This document shows, one piece after another, positions 52,781 to 61,294 of a DNA stretch of 64,000 bases (positions within the stretch are counted from its first letter, which is position 1; every line of letters begins with the position of its first letter). The notes under the pieces are model-generated. The model was given only the letters and a program-made list of their open reading frames with translations. It was not told where the DNA came from and did not search any database. The translations under genes were made by a program, and so were the position numbers. The DNA comes from Neobacillus sp. PS2-9. Its GTDB lineage: Bacteria; Bacillota; Bacilli; Bacillales; Cytobacillaceae. The stretch is from positions 4,003,001-4,067,000 of the forward strand of contig NZ_CP133269.1 of NCBI RefSeq assembly GCF_030915525.1. Direction: 5' to 3'.

Positions 52781-54122
52781 GGTAGTTGATAATGACCAAA
52801 TGGTTGTTTTTTGTCCATCAGCTATACTTCGAGACACACAAATAAAAAGTATTGCTTTTGGTTCAAAATCTGTGGAGGTTGATTTTCTACAACATCCAGA
52901 CAATGAAGAGACAATCGTAATGAGTCGGAGAATTCAAAAAGCCATTCAGCTTCCCTCCTTTAAGGTTCCCCTTCATGCGTTCATAGACAATCAAATCCTC
53001 ACCATCGGTCCACTTGTGGGCATATTTACGGCAGGTTTTACAACTGATCCATTCCTTCCAATGGGTGACAGGACGACTTTTTTTGCAAAACTGCTCTCTG
53101 TTAATAAAACCGTAGGTGCCCTGCCTTTTGTCTTTGGAGAGCAGCATATTAATTGGGAACATGGAACGATTGAGGGGTATTTTTTTCATCAACATTCATG
53201 GGAAACAGTGGATGTGCCGTTTCCAAATGTAATTTATGACCGACTTCCCAATCGGAGAAGTGAAGGAAATCCAAAACTAATTATGGTTAGGGACAGATTG
53301 CAAAAGGAATATCTCATTCCGTGGTACAATCCAGGATTCTTTAATAAGCTTGATATTTACGAGCGACTTCAACAGGACACATCTGTGACAAGCTATCTTC
53401 CTGAAACCTTTCCTTTTATCTCATTTTCTATTATTGAAATCATGTTATCCAAATATGGTCATATTTTTATAAAGCCCAAAAATGGTAGCCTAGGGTTAGG
53501 TGTTCATCAAATTATTTATGACAAATTAACTGACGATTATTATATTCGATATCAGGACAGAGAAGGAACAAACCGCTTGCGCAAATTCTCTACTATTGAA
53601 AAACTATTCAACTCTGTTTTTGCGAATCAATCGCTTGAAAACATGATAGTTCAACAAGGAATTCACTTGCTCAGAAACGAACAGCGTTCTATAGACTTTC
53701 GTGTTCATACGAATAAAGATGAATTTGGGAAATGGCATATGACCGCGATTGCTGCAAAAATTGCTGGTGCGGGCAGCGTGACAACACATACCAGGAGTGG
53801 TGGAGAAATTAAAACACTGGAAGAGATTTTTACGAAAGAAGAATGCAAGATATACACAGAAAAGTTGTCTACAGCAGCTCTGATGCTCAGTTCGGCTCTT
53901 GATCAAGTAATTGAAGGAATTATTGGTGAGATTGGATTTGATATAGGGATTGATCGTAATGGAGAGGTTTGGCTTTTTGAAGCAAATTCAAAACCAGGCC
54001 GTTCCATTTTTAGTCATCCTGAATTAGAAGAGTTTGATTTGCTAACCCGTAAGCTTTCGATTGCATTCGCCGTTTTTCTTACCGAGCAATCTTTGTTACA
54101 CCCTGAGGAACTTTTCAAATGA
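52758..54122 (+). CDS. yheD: YheC/YheD-family endospore coat-associated ATP-grasp protein (YheD-like, third of four)
   Basis: A 454-aa protein, almost the same length as B. subtilis YheD (453). Motifs: YDRLPNRRSEG, FIKPKNGSLGLGVHQI, IDFRVHTNK and GFDIGIDRNGEVWLFEANSK. The ATG at 52758 lies inside the end of the preceding gene, with AGGAAG upstream; a longer in-frame start would extend deep into that gene. I give it the yheD name because the next genes (YheC-like, yheE) match the B. subtilis neighbourhood. Confidence 0.85.
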   Translation: MRKHYLIEVVDNDQMVVFCPSAILRDTQIKSIAFGSKSVEVDFLQHPDNEETIVMSRRIQKAIQLPSFKVPLHAFIDNQILTIGPLVGIFTAGFTTDPFLPMGDRTTFFAKLLSVNKTVGALPFVFGEQHINWEHGTIEGYFFHQHSWETVDVPFPNVIYDRLPNRRSEGNPKLIMVRDRLQKEYLIPWYNPGFFNKLDIYERLQQDTSVTSYLPETFPFISFSIIEIMLSKYGHIFIKPKNGSLGLGVHQIIYDKLTDDYYIRYQDREGTNRLRKFSTIEKLFNSVFANQSLENMIVQQGIHLLRNEQRSIDFRVHTNKDEFGKWHMTAIAAKIAGAGSVTTHTRSGGEIKTLEEIFTKEECKIYTEKLSTAALMLSSALDQVIEGIIGEIGFDIGIDRNGEVWLFEANSKPGRSIFSHPELEEFDLLTRKLSIAFAVFLTEQSLLHPEELFK

Positions 54123-55159
54123 TTTCTAAAAATGAACGTCCACTGATTGGAATTATGACTGCAAAAAAAGCAAATGGAACGTTAGCCGGTAATGGACTCC
54201 TCTTTATAGAATTACAAAAAAAGCTTATTTCATTAAACGGAATAAGCTTTGTTTTTACTCCAGAGGATGTAGAAGATGAACGAATCATTGGCTATTCCTA
54301 CTCCCTTGAAAAAAAGTGCTGGAGAAAAGAAACATTCCCCTATCCAGATCTAGTTTATAATCGCATTCCCTTTCGAAAATCAGAACAAGACGTACCAAGT
54401 CAAAGAATTTTTTCTAGGTTAAAAGAAAAAAAGATTCCGTATTTTAATCCTGGTTTTATCGATAAGTATGAGCTCTATGAACTGTTAAAAAATCATGATG
54501 TCCTTCACCGCTTCCTACCACAAACAAAACAGGTCAATCACAGGCAAGAATTGGCTTTCTTTCTAAACAAACATACAAGCATTTATTTAAAACCAGCACA
54601 ATCAGCTAAAGGTAAAGGCATATTTCGCTTAAATCGGATTGGCCCGGAACAACTCCAGTTTGAATCCATTCAAATGACTGAAAACTTTCGTTCCTTAGAT
54701 GACTTTTGGGAGAAATGGAGTAAGGAACTGCTCGACAAAAACTATTTGGCACAAGAAGAAATACAATCTGCAAAATATGAAGGGGCCCGATTTGATTTTC
54801 GTATTCTAGCCCATGCAGAATATGATACCTATATTCTTACTGGAGTTGGTATTAGGCAATCCCACAAACAAGTCATCACCACGCATATACCATCTGGAGG
54901 AAAACTCCTTCCATATAAGCTACTGCAATCAGAGGAACATGATCAATTCTTTCAACTGATTGTCCCTTATATCGGCAACGCATTATCAACCAAGTTTGGC
55001 TATTTCGGTGAATTTTCTATTGATGCCTGTATTAGTGAAGATGGTAAGTATTATATCTTTGAGGTAAACTCGAAACCGATGAGTTTCGATGAACCCCATA
55101 TTGAAGATAGAAAAATAGAGCAGCTTTGCCGCCTATTTCTACAGTTGATAAAAAATTAA
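54119..55159 (+). CDS. yheC: YheC/YheD-family endospore coat-associated ATP-grasp protein (YheC-like, fourth of four)
   Basis: A 346-aa protein. ATG overlaps the previous stop as ATGA. Motifs: YNRIPFRKSEQ, YLKPAQSAKGKGIF (the usual NGSQG is replaced by QSAKG), FDFRILAHA and FSIDACISEDGKYYIFEVNSK. The modified glycine-rich loop could alter nucleotide handling. It is followed after 78 bp by yheE. Confidence 0.85.
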   Translation: MISKNERPLIGIMTAKKANGTLAGNGLLFIELQKKLISLNGISFVFTPEDVEDERIIGYSYSLEKKCWRKETFPYPDLVYNRIPFRKSEQDVPSQRIFSRLKEKKIPYFNPGFIDKYELYELLKNHDVLHRFLPQTKQVNHRQELAFFLNKHTSIYLKPAQSAKGKGIFRLNRIGPEQLQFESIQMTENFRSLDDFWEKWSKELLDKNYLAQEEIQSAKYEGARFDFRILAHAEYDTYILTGVGIRQSHKQVITTHIPSGGKLLPYKLLQSEEHDQFFQLIVPYIGNALSTKFGYFGEFSIDACISEDGKYYIFEVNSKPMSFDEPHIEDRKIEQLCRLFLQLIKN

Positions 55160-55237
55160 CTGTAAATTATATTTAAATACTCATTTATTAGAGGTAATCT
55201 ATTAGTAAAGGAACTTTAATGGGTGGAGGTTATTAGC

Positions 55238-55447
55238 ATGATTATGCACTTTCAGTTTAAAGCGTTATTTGATAATAAGAATATTCCTGGTTGGAATTTT
55301 TCCTTTTACTATAAAAAACAAAGATATACAGGCATATATCATCAGACAGGAAAGGTAGAATGGACAACAAACACTCCTGAACAAGAAGAGATTGAGTCCC
55401 TAACGAGCCAAATTCATGAGTTAATGCTTTATCATGTGTACGAATAA
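55238..55447 (+). CDS. yheE: YheE-like small protein (DUF5342)
   Basis: A 69-aa soluble protein (MIMHFQFKALFDNKNIPGWN) matching YheE of B. subtilis (72 aa), a sporulation-region gene of unknown function. ATG 55238 has GGAGG eight bases upstream. It follows the coat operon and may be co-transcribed with it. Confidence 0.8.
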   Translation: MIMHFQFKALFDNKNIPGWNFSFYYKKQRYTGIYHQTGKVEWTTNTPEQEEIESLTSQIHELMLYHVYE

Positions 55448-55509
55448 TTCTGAATGAAAATGTTTCCTTTCCATAAACTATTGTTAGAAATGTGGAAGGG
55501 ACTGGTGAA

Positions 55510-55701
55510 ATGAAAGGAAGAAAGAATAATCCAGTAGATCAGGGTTCTGCCTATGAGGGTCGGGATCAGGCATTTGTTGATGTGGACCGGATGATTAATG
55601 AGGGTCTCTCCGGTGGGTCCGTGCATTCTCGCTATGAATCAACAAATATTGAAGAAGCACGTGAACTCCCTGAAGAGCAACCACCATATGAATGTGATTA
55701 A
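55510..55701 (+). CDS. Small acidic hypothetical protein
   Basis: A 63-aa hydrophilic protein rich in Glu/Asp/Gly (KNNPVDQGSAYEGRDQAFVD; EARELPEEQPPYECD), likely disordered. The ATG at 55510 follows GAAGGGACTGGTGAA. A terminator 10 bp after the stop supports a real gene ending the yheE transcript. Similar acidic proteins occur in spore formers, but I cannot name this one. Confidence 0.6.
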   Translation: MKGRKNNPVDQGSAYEGRDQAFVDVDRMINEGLSGGSVHSRYESTNIEEARELPEEQPPYECD

Positions 55702-55711
55702 ATTAAAAGAG

Positions 55712-55748
55712 AAAGAGCTGACCTCAAATAAAAGGTTCAGCTTTTTTT
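55712..55748 (+). terminator. Terminator after the small acidic gene
   Basis: Stem AGCTGACCT/AGGTTCAGCT (one bulge) followed by seven T residues. Confidence 0.8.
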
Positions 55749-55821
55749 ATTGTCCTACTACCTTTGTTATAATAAAAGGAATTAAAAATTATATAGAAAA
55801 TCTAAATAAGGGAACTAAATT

Positions 55822-56730
55822 ATGCTAAAAAAATTATTGTTACTTTATGAGAATTCGATTTTGTTCACTGAAAAACCAAAAAATCCATCAGACCAATTAT
55901 ATGTTTTTTTTAATGACATTGGAGATGAATGGATTGGAATCCCCAAGAATGAGATCAGTGATAAGGAATTAACCCTTTTAAAAACGATCTATACATTTGT
56001 TGATTATCAAGCAGACTTGGTCCCATCAACCGCTAAGGGATGGTACGATTTTTTATTGTTAGACGGGCCTCCTCCCATATTCCCATCTGATAGCTATTTT
56101 CGATTAATTCAGTTTCATATTAACGATAGCGATGCCAGTCAGATAGAAATGGAATCGGCTTTAAAAGGTTTTTTCACGGAAGAGGTCAACATCATCTGGG
56201 AAAGCAGCCGGCGAGGAATTGTCATAGAAGAAAAGAAACAAGTATCTTTATCAGAAGAAGAATTAATATCCATGTCTGAAACATTGGAAAGTGATTTTTA
56301 TGTAAAAACTTCTTTCTTCATTGGGAAATTCCATCCCATTTCAGAGCAACTCCGGTTAAGATTTCTTCAGGAGAAGGAATATTTTTCTTTTGGAATGTCC
56401 TATTTAGGAACACATGATATTTTTACTTTTGAACATATATTTCCAGCGTATTTAGCTGCCCACTTGCCAATGGAATTAAAGAATAAATGCATTCAAGGAA
56501 TCTCAGAAGTATTTACTGAGGACCAAGACTTGTTTTCGACTATAAAAGTTTTTCTAGAAAGCAATTTAAATGCGAGTTTGACGGCAAAAAAATTGTATAT
56601 TCACAGGAATACGCTCCAATATCGTATCGATAAATTTCACGATAAAACAGGGATAGGTTTAAAGGATTTTTATGGAGCCTTTACGGTTTTCTTAGCCTGT
56701 CTACTTTTTGAACAAAACCATAAAAAATAA
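55822..56730 (+). CDS. yxkF: PucR/CdaR-type helix-turn-helix regulator, YxkF-like
   Basis: A 302-aa regulator. The C-terminal HTH_30 domain (about residues 245-300) reads FLESNLNASLTAKKLYIHRN then TLQYRIDKFHDKTGI, a classic PucR/CdaR recognition unit. The N-terminal 230 residues form an undefined sensor region without GAF or membrane motifs. In B. subtilis yxkF lies directly upstream of msmX, as here, which suggests a role in sugar ABC-transporter control; the effector is unknown. Good spacing to its own ATG but only a weak Shine-Dalgarno (AAGGG). Confidence 0.8.
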   Translation: MLKKLLLLYENSILFTEKPKNPSDQLYVFFNDIGDEWIGIPKNEISDKELTLLKTIYTFVDYQADLVPSTAKGWYDFLLLDGPPPIFPSDSYFRLIQFHINDSDASQIEMESALKGFFTEEVNIIWESSRRGIVIEEKKQVSLSEEELISMSETLESDFYVKTSFFIGKFHPISEQLRLRFLQEKEYFSFGMSYLGTHDIFTFEHIFPAYLAAHLPMELKNKCIQGISEVFTEDQDLFSTIKVFLESNLNASLTAKKLYIHRNTLQYRIDKFHDKTGIGLKDFYGAFTVFLACLLFEQNHKK

Positions 56731-56742
56731 CAAAGTGCCTAA

Positions 56743-56756
56743 AAAAAGCGTTTTCA
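56743..56756. promoter_or_regulatory. Possible cre (CcpA) site before msmX
   Basis: AAAAAGCGTTTTCA matches 12 of 14 positions of TGNAANCGNWNNCA, failing at the first two. It lies about 80 bp before msmX. Carbon-catabolite control of msmX is known in B. subtilis; the site itself is weak. Confidence 0.3.
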
Positions 56757-56836
56757 TCTTTGTGCAACTTGTCTATTCTGATTTATTCATTTTACCTGTA
56801 AACTAGGTTTATCAAAAGTACTAGGAGGAATCACTA

Positions 56837-57937
56837 GTGGCAGAACTTAAATTAGACCATATTTATAAAATTTATGATAACAAAGTAACAGCAGTTCAAG
56901 ATTTCAATTTACACATTGAAGACAAGGAATTTATCGTATTCGTTGGACCATCTGGTTGTGGTAAGTCAACAACACTTCGAATGATTGCAGGACTTGAAGA
57001 TATTTCAAAAGGTGATTTTTTCATTGATGGAAAAAGAGTAAACGATGTAGCTCCAAAGGATCGTGACATCGCGATGGTTTTCCAAAACTACGCTCTTTAT
57101 CCACACATGACTGTATATGATAACATGGCTTTCGGTTTAAAGCTACGCAAATTCCCTAAGGATGAAATTGACCGTCGTGTCAAAGAAGCAGCAAAAATTC
57201 TAGGATTAGAAGCTTACTTAACACGTAAACCAAAAGCTCTTTCAGGTGGTCAGCGTCAGCGTGTTGCTCTAGGACGTGCGATTGTGCGTGATGCAAAAGT
57301 ATTCTTAATGGACGAACCATTATCAAACCTTGATGCAAAGCTTCGTGTACAAATGCGTGCCGAAATTGCAAAATTACACCGCCGTTTAGATACAACAACT
57401 ATTTATGTTACTCACGACCAAACAGAAGCCATGACAATGGCGACAAGATTAGTCGTTATGAAAGACGGGATCATTCAGCAAGTAGGTTCACCAAAAGAAG
57501 TGTATGAAAAGCCTGAAAATGTGTTCGTAGGTGGTTTCATTGGTTCTCCTGCTATGAACTTCTTTAATGGTAAGCTAGAAGACGGTAAGTTTGTCATTGG
57601 AAAAAATTCAATCGCTGTTCCAGAAGGAAAAATGAAATTCCTTCGTGAGCAAGGCTATGTAGGAAAATCAATTATCCTTGGGGTTCGCCCAGAAGATATT
57701 CATGATGAGCCAGTATTCATTGATGCCTCTGTAGGTACAAAAATCTCTGCAACAATTGATGTAGCTGAATTAACAGGCGCAGAATTAATGGTTTATTCAT
57801 CTCTTAGTGACCAAGATTTTGTCGCACGCCTCGATTCTCGTGCAGATGTTCACCCTGGAGATACAGTAGACCTTGCTTTTGATCTAAACAAAGCTCATTT
57901 CTTTGATGCTGATTCAGAATTTAGAATCCGCCCATAA
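56837..57937 (+). CDS. msmX: Multi-sugar ABC transporter ATPase MsmX
   Basis: Shared ATPase energising several oligosaccharide importers. The 366-aa protein (365 in B. subtilis) has Walker [12 protein letters not shown]-loop [14 protein letters not shown], signature [12 protein letters not shown], Walker [13 protein letters not shown]-loop [12 protein letters not shown] and a C-terminal regulatory MOP/TOBE-like domain (about 240-366). AGGAGG precedes the ATG; no permease genes are nearby, as expected for a free-standing shared ATPase. Confidence 0.95.
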   Translation: MAELKLDHIYKIYDNKVTAVQDFNLHIEDKEFIVFVGPSGCGKSTTLRMIAGLEDISKGDFFIDGKRVNDVAPKDRDIAMVFQNYALYPHMTVYDNMAFGLKLRKFPKDEIDRRVKEAAKILGLEAYLTRKPKALSGGQRQRVALGRAIVRDAKVFLMDEPLSNLDAKLRVQMRAEIAKLHRRLDTTTIYVTHDQTEAMTMATRLVVMKDGIIQQVGSPKEVYEKPENVFVGGFIGSPAMNFFNGKLEDGKFVIGKNSIAVPEGKMKFLREQGYVGKSIILGVRPEDIHDEPVFIDASVGTKISATIDVAELTGAELMVYSSLSDQDFVARLDSRADVHPGDTVDLAFDLNKAHFFDADSEFRIRP

Positions 57938-57955
57938 TGTTTTTTATAAATCAAG

Positions 57956-57990
57956 AGGCTGACTCATTTGGGGTCAGCCTTTTATTCTTT
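57956..57990 (+). terminator. Terminator of msmX
   Basis: Stem AGGCTGAC/GTCAGCCT followed by TTTATTCTTTT; it runs into the 3' end of the convergent zinc-ribbon gene. Confidence 0.8.
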
Positions 57991-58224
57991 TATGAAAATA
58001 AGTTCATCGTTATCACAGACTGGACACCGGTATAGATGAGGGCATTTCTGTCCAGAATGGGAATCGGGGTACCCGTCTTCCATTTTCATTAAATCAATCT
58101 CCATATATGGGCTATAATCATCGTAATAATCACTTAGCCTCCCACTTTCCAACATTGGATTACCACACTTGGTACACAATAAATAAACTTCCCTCAAGCC
58201 ATTACACACCGGGCAGATTGACAT
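57982..58224 (-). CDS. Small zinc-ribbon-like protein
   Basis: An 80-aa protein with three CxxC pairs (CPVC near the start, CTKC about residue 20, CPVC near the C-terminus) plus a CPHLYRC region, and the middle motif SDYYDDYSPYMEIDLMKMED. This gives two probable zinc sites. Similar small proteins occur across Bacillaceae without a defined function. ATG 58224 is chosen because AAGGGTG lies six bases upstream. Confidence 0.68.
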   Translation of the reverse strand: MSICPVCNGLREVYLLCTKCGNPMLESGRLSDYYDDYSPYMEIDLMKMEDGYPDSHSGQKCPHLYRCPVCDNDELIFIKE

Positions 58225-58426
58225 ATGCTTCACCCTTTTGATTATGATTTATCTTAGTTTGCGTTAGATTAACCACCCTATGTAGTGGAATAAATTACTA
58301 AATAATATCTCGAATAAGTCCTTAAGAATGATTCATAATAAACATTACAAAGCAACACAACAAAGCAACACAAACAAAGCGGTGGATGAAACAAACAACC
58401 ATTTATAATATGGGTTAGGCCTAAGG

Positions 58427-58455
58427 TGGCAATATTATGGTTCAATTCCATACTG
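58427..58455 (+). promoter_or_regulatory. Candidate sigma-G promoter of the ssp gene
   Basis: TGGCAA and CATACTG separated by 16 bp, giving a leader of about 28 nt. A second candidate further upstream, CGAATA (58311) and CATAATA (58334-58340) with a 17-bp spacer, matches the consensus better but implies a leader of about 145 nt. Confidence 0.4.
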
Positions 58456-58489
58456 ACCCCAAAATTATTAAGAGGAGTGTTATTCAACT

Positions 58490-58696
58490 ATGGCAAGTAA
58501 CAACAACTCTAATCAACTTTTAGTACCAGGCGTAGAGCAAGCATTAAGTCAAATGAAGTATGAAATCGCATCTGAATTTGGTGTAAACCTTGGTGCAGAT
58601 ACTACTTCACGTGCTAACGGATCTGTAGGTGGAGAAATCACTAAGCGTCTAGTTGCAATGGCTGAGTCTCAACTTGGCGGCGGGTTCCAACGCTAA
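58490..58696 (+). CDS. sspB: Alpha/beta-type small acid-soluble spore protein
   Basis: A 68-aa DNA-binding protein that saturates forespore DNA and protects it from UV and heat. It has the family-defining germination-protease site [13 protein letters not shown] (cleavage after the first Glu) and the DNA-binding C-terminal half [22 protein letters not shown] lies upstream at a slightly long distance. The paralogue letter (B) rests on gene neighbourhood only. Confidence 0.93.
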   Translation: MASNNNSNQLLVPGVEQALSQMKYEIASEFGVNLGADTTSRANGSVGGEITKRLVAMAESQLGGGFQR

Positions 58697-58732
58697 TTTT
58701 TAGTAAAACCAAGACAAATTAATAATATGGCT

Positions 58733-58760
58733 AAGCCCTCTCCTTTATGGAGAGGGCTTT
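58733..58760. terminator. Terminator between ssp and fumC
   Basis: A perfect 11-bp stem AAGCCCTCTCC/GGAGAGGGCTT with a 5-nt loop; T-run short on the plus strand. Convergent genes share it. Confidence 0.75.
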
Positions 58761-58769
58761 CACATGATT

Positions 58770-60149
58770 TTATACCATATTTTCAGGCTTAATCCATTCT
58801 TCAAACTGTTCTGATGTAACATACCCCGTTTTTATTGCTGCTTCTCTTAATGAGCTATTTTCATTAAAGGCAAGCTTGGCAATTTCTGCCGCCTTTTCAT
58901 AGCCGATATGCGGATTTAAAGCTGTAACAAGCATGAGTGATCGTTCCACATGTTCCTTTATGACCGCTTCGTTTGCTTCTAGCCCCACCACACAATTTTT
59001 GTTAAAGGATCGGAGTCCATCAGTCAGCAACCTGACTGATTGAATTAAGTTATAGATAATAACTGGCTTAAATACATTTAATTCAAAATTCCCTTGGCTT
59101 GCTGCAAAGCCAATTGTTGCATCATTTCCAAACACTTGGCATGCAATCATCGTTAAGGCCTCACTCTGAGTTGGATTTACTTTTCCCGGCATAATCGAAC
59201 TTCCTGGCTCATTGGCTGGAATGCTGATTTCCCCGATACCACTTCTCGGCCCACTTGCCAGCCATCGTACATCATTGGCAATTTTCATTAAATCGGCAGC
59301 TAAAGCTTTTAGGGCTCCATGGACAAAGACAATTTCATCATGACTAGTTAATGCATGGAATTTATTTTCTGATGAACGGAATGAGTATCCCGTTAGTTGA
59401 TTCAACTGCTCAGCCACCAACTGACCAAATTGAGGGTCCGCATTAATTCCTGTACCTACTGCCGTACCTCCTACTGCTAAGTCAAGTAAATATTGATTTG
59501 CTTCCTTAATCATCTTTTCATTTTTCTCAAGCATATATCTCCAGCCGCTAATCTCTTGTCCCAGTGTCAATGGAGTTGCGTCTTGTAAATGGGTTCTTCC
59601 AATCTTAACAATCTTTGCAAAAGCTTGTTCTTTCTCTATTAACGAATTTTTCAGTTCTATTATTGTCGGTAAAAGTTTCTCGGTAATCATCATATACGAT
59701 GCAATATGCATGGCTGCTGGGAAGGTGTCGTTAGAACTTTGTGACTTATTAACATCATCATTAGGATGTATTTTCTCAAGGATTTCTTGCTCTTCTAACC
59801 ACTTGTTTCCAAGATGAGCTATTACCTCATTAACGTTCATGTTGGATTGAGTACCACTACCTGTTTGCCAAACAACCAATGGAAAATGTTCATCATATGT
59901 GCCATTAAGGATTTCATCACATACATAATTAATTGCGTTCTGTTTATCTTCACTGAGCTTTCCTAGCCTATAATTGACCATTGCTGCTGTCTTTTTTATA
60001 AAAGTGAGCCCATAGATTAGTTCTAAGGGCATTTTCTCGATACCAATTTTGAAGTTCTCGCGGCTCCTTTGTGTTTGTGCTCCCCAAAATTTATCAATTG
60101 GAACTCGTACCTCACCAAGCGTATCCTTTTCTAATCGGAAGTCCTCCAT
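58770..60149 (-). CDS. fumC: Class II fumarate hydratase FumC (CitG)
   Basis: TCA-cycle enzyme interconverting fumarate and malate. The 459-aa protein has the superfamily signature [13 protein letters not shown] (about residues 308-320, with the catalytic Ser loop), [16 protein letters not shown] (catalytic His about 180) and [12 protein letters not shown]. The last distinguishes fumarase from aspartase only by context, so aspartase is the alternative; overall sequence favours FumC. ATG 60149 follows GGGGTGA. MITE copy E lies upstream, its edge 69 bp from the start. Confidence 0.88.
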   Translation of the reverse strand: MEDFRLEKDTLGEVRVPIDKFWGAQTQRSRENFKIGIEKMPLELIYGLTFIKKTAAMVNYRLGKLSEDKQNAINYVCDEILNGTYDEHFPLVVWQTGSGTQSNMNVNEVIAHLGNKWLEEQEILEKIHPNDDVNKSQSSNDTFPAAMHIASYMMITEKLLPTIIELKNSLIEKEQAFAKIVKIGRTHLQDATPLTLGQEISGWRYMLEKNEKMIKEANQYLLDLAVGGTAVGTGINADPQFGQLVAEQLNQLTGYSFRSSENKFHALTSHDEIVFVHGALKALAADLMKIANDVRWLASGPRSGIGEISIPANEPGSSIMPGKVNPTQSEALTMIACQVFGNDATIGFAASQGNFELNVFKPVIIYNLIQSVRLLTDGLRSFNKNCVVGLEANEAVIKEHVERSLMLVTALNPHIGYEKAAEIAKLAFNENSSLREAAIKTGYVTSEQFEEWIKPENMV

Positions 60150-60217
60150 TATCTTCACCCCACTATTATTACTCATCCATTATGTATACCCAATTTTACC
60201 CAAATTATTATAATAAA

Positions 60218-60400
60218 GGCGGTGTTAAAGAACATTGTTGATTTTTATACTCTGTTGATCGGAGCGGAAGGCGCGAAGACTCCTGTGGGAGTACGGTTCA
60301 GGGGAGACCCCGCAGGCGCAAGCGCCGAGGAGGCTCGCCGATACGCCCACGGAAAGCGAAGCGCCTGGAGCGGAAATCAACAGACAAGTTTAACAAAGCT
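60218..60400 (+). mobile_element. MITE copy E with perfect 8-bp target duplication
   Basis: Ends GGCGGTGTTAAAG and TTTAACAAAGCT are flanked by ATAATAAA at 60210-60217 and 60401-60408. Length 183 bp. The core matches copies B-D closely, with hairpins ACTCC/GGAGT, GGGG/CCCC and GGCGC/GCGCC. No transposase. It lies between the fumC start and a micro-gene on the same strand. Confidence 0.92.
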
Positions 60401-60404
60401 ATAA

Positions 60405-60434
60405 TAAAAAAAACTGCGGACATTTTGTCCACAG
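60405..60434 (-). terminator. Terminator of the 27-aa micro-gene
   Basis: On the minus strand CTGTGGACA pairs with TGTCCGCAG (one mismatch) and is followed by eight T residues, directly after the micro-gene stop. Confidence 0.75.
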
Positions 60435-60435
60435 C

Positions 60436-60519
60436 CTATGCTTTATAAATCGTATATCCGATATAATAAGAAAGAATTAAAAAACTACCAATTAACAGTA
60501 CAACTGAATACTCACCCAT
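60436..60519 (-). CDS. Micro-gene for a 27-aa single-pass membrane peptide
   Basis: Starts ATG GGT GAG at 60519: MGEYSVVLLIGSFLILSYYI then GYTIYKA. It is one hydrophobic helix with a short charged head and a Lys near the tail. GGTGGG lies six bases upstream and an intrinsic terminator begins one base after the stop. An ATG two codons earlier is possible. Its position before yheG resembles small unknown genes there in B. subtilis. Function unknown; bacterial single-pass micropeptides often modulate membrane proteins. Confidence 0.55.
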   Translation of the reverse strand: MGEYSVVLLIGSFLILSYYIGYTIYKA

Positions 60520-60633
60520 ATCCATCCCACCTTACATAATAATTTAAATACCTAAACATTTTTAAATTATCATAGAAAAACCGATGATCAAGTGATATAA
60601 GTTACACTTTAGTGAATGAGGAGTGAATTTTTT

Positions 60634-61254
60634 GTGAACATTTGCCTTTTAGGTGCAACAGGTAGAGTTGGATCTGTAATTCTAGAGAATGCCCTGGAAC
60701 ACAAGTTATCTGTAAAAGTACTCGTTAGAGACCGATCTAAATTACAAGTAACGTCTGATGGCCTTACTGTGAGGGAAGGAAATGTTTTAAATGAGAAGGA
60801 TCTTGCCTTAACCATGATGGGAAGTACCGTGGTTATAAGTACACTGAATACAGATAAAAGTACAACTCTTTCAGAATCGATGCCACTAATTATTAAACAA
60901 ATGAAGCACCATGGAATTAAGCGAATAATTACAGTTGGTACTGCTGGAATTCTTCAAGCACGGTCTGCTCCACATCTCTACCGCTTTCAATCTTTGGAGT
61001 CCAAGCGAACGAGCACACGGGATGCAGAAGAACATTTGAAGGCATATTTATTACTCAAGGATTCCGGCCTTGAGTGGACCATTGTCTGCCCTACTTATTT
61101 ACCCATAGGAGTAAGGGTAGGACAGTACAGGTATGAACAGGACTTCCTTCCGGAGAATCCATCTTCCATTTCGATTTATGACACTGGGGATTTCACCTTT
61201 CAACAGCTGTTTTCCAATGAATTTATAGGAGCTAGAGTGGGATTAACCTATTAA
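60634..61254 (+). CDS. yheG: NAD(P)-binding (SDR-like) protein YheG
   Basis: A 206-aa Rossmann-fold protein of the NAD(P)H-binding/atypical SDR group. The nucleotide loop LLGATGRVGSVIL is at the N-terminus, with VLVRDRSKL (phosphate-binding Arg of NADPH users) after the second strand. The start is GTG at 60634 with GAGGAG ten bases upstream; this gives exactly the length of B. subtilis YheG (206). Substrate unknown. Convergent with bmrD. Confidence 0.88.
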   Translation: MNICLLGATGRVGSVILENALEHKLSVKVLVRDRSKLQVTSDGLTVREGNVLNEKDLALTMMGSTVVISTLNTDKSTTLSESMPLIIKQMKHHGIKRIITVGTAGILQARSAPHLYRFQSLESKRTSTRDAEEHLKAYLLLKDSGLEWTIVCPTYLPIGVRVGQYRYEQDFLPENPSSISIYDTGDFTFQQLFSNEFIGARVGLTY

Positions 61255-61261
61255 AAAAAGT

Positions 61262-61284
61262 GGAGTAACCAATTTGGTTACTCC
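61262..61284. terminator. Bidirectional terminator between yheG and bmrD
   Basis: A perfect 10-bp stem GGAGTAACCA/TGGTTACTCC with a 3-nt loop; T-run on the minus strand for bmrD, weaker T tract on the plus strand. Confidence 0.8.
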
Positions 61285-61294
61285 CTTTCTATTG

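Noticed and set aside
58278..58487. A 69-codon minus-strand frame before the ssp gene
   Set aside because: Covers the ssp promoter region; composition is unlike a real protein and no start signal is seen.
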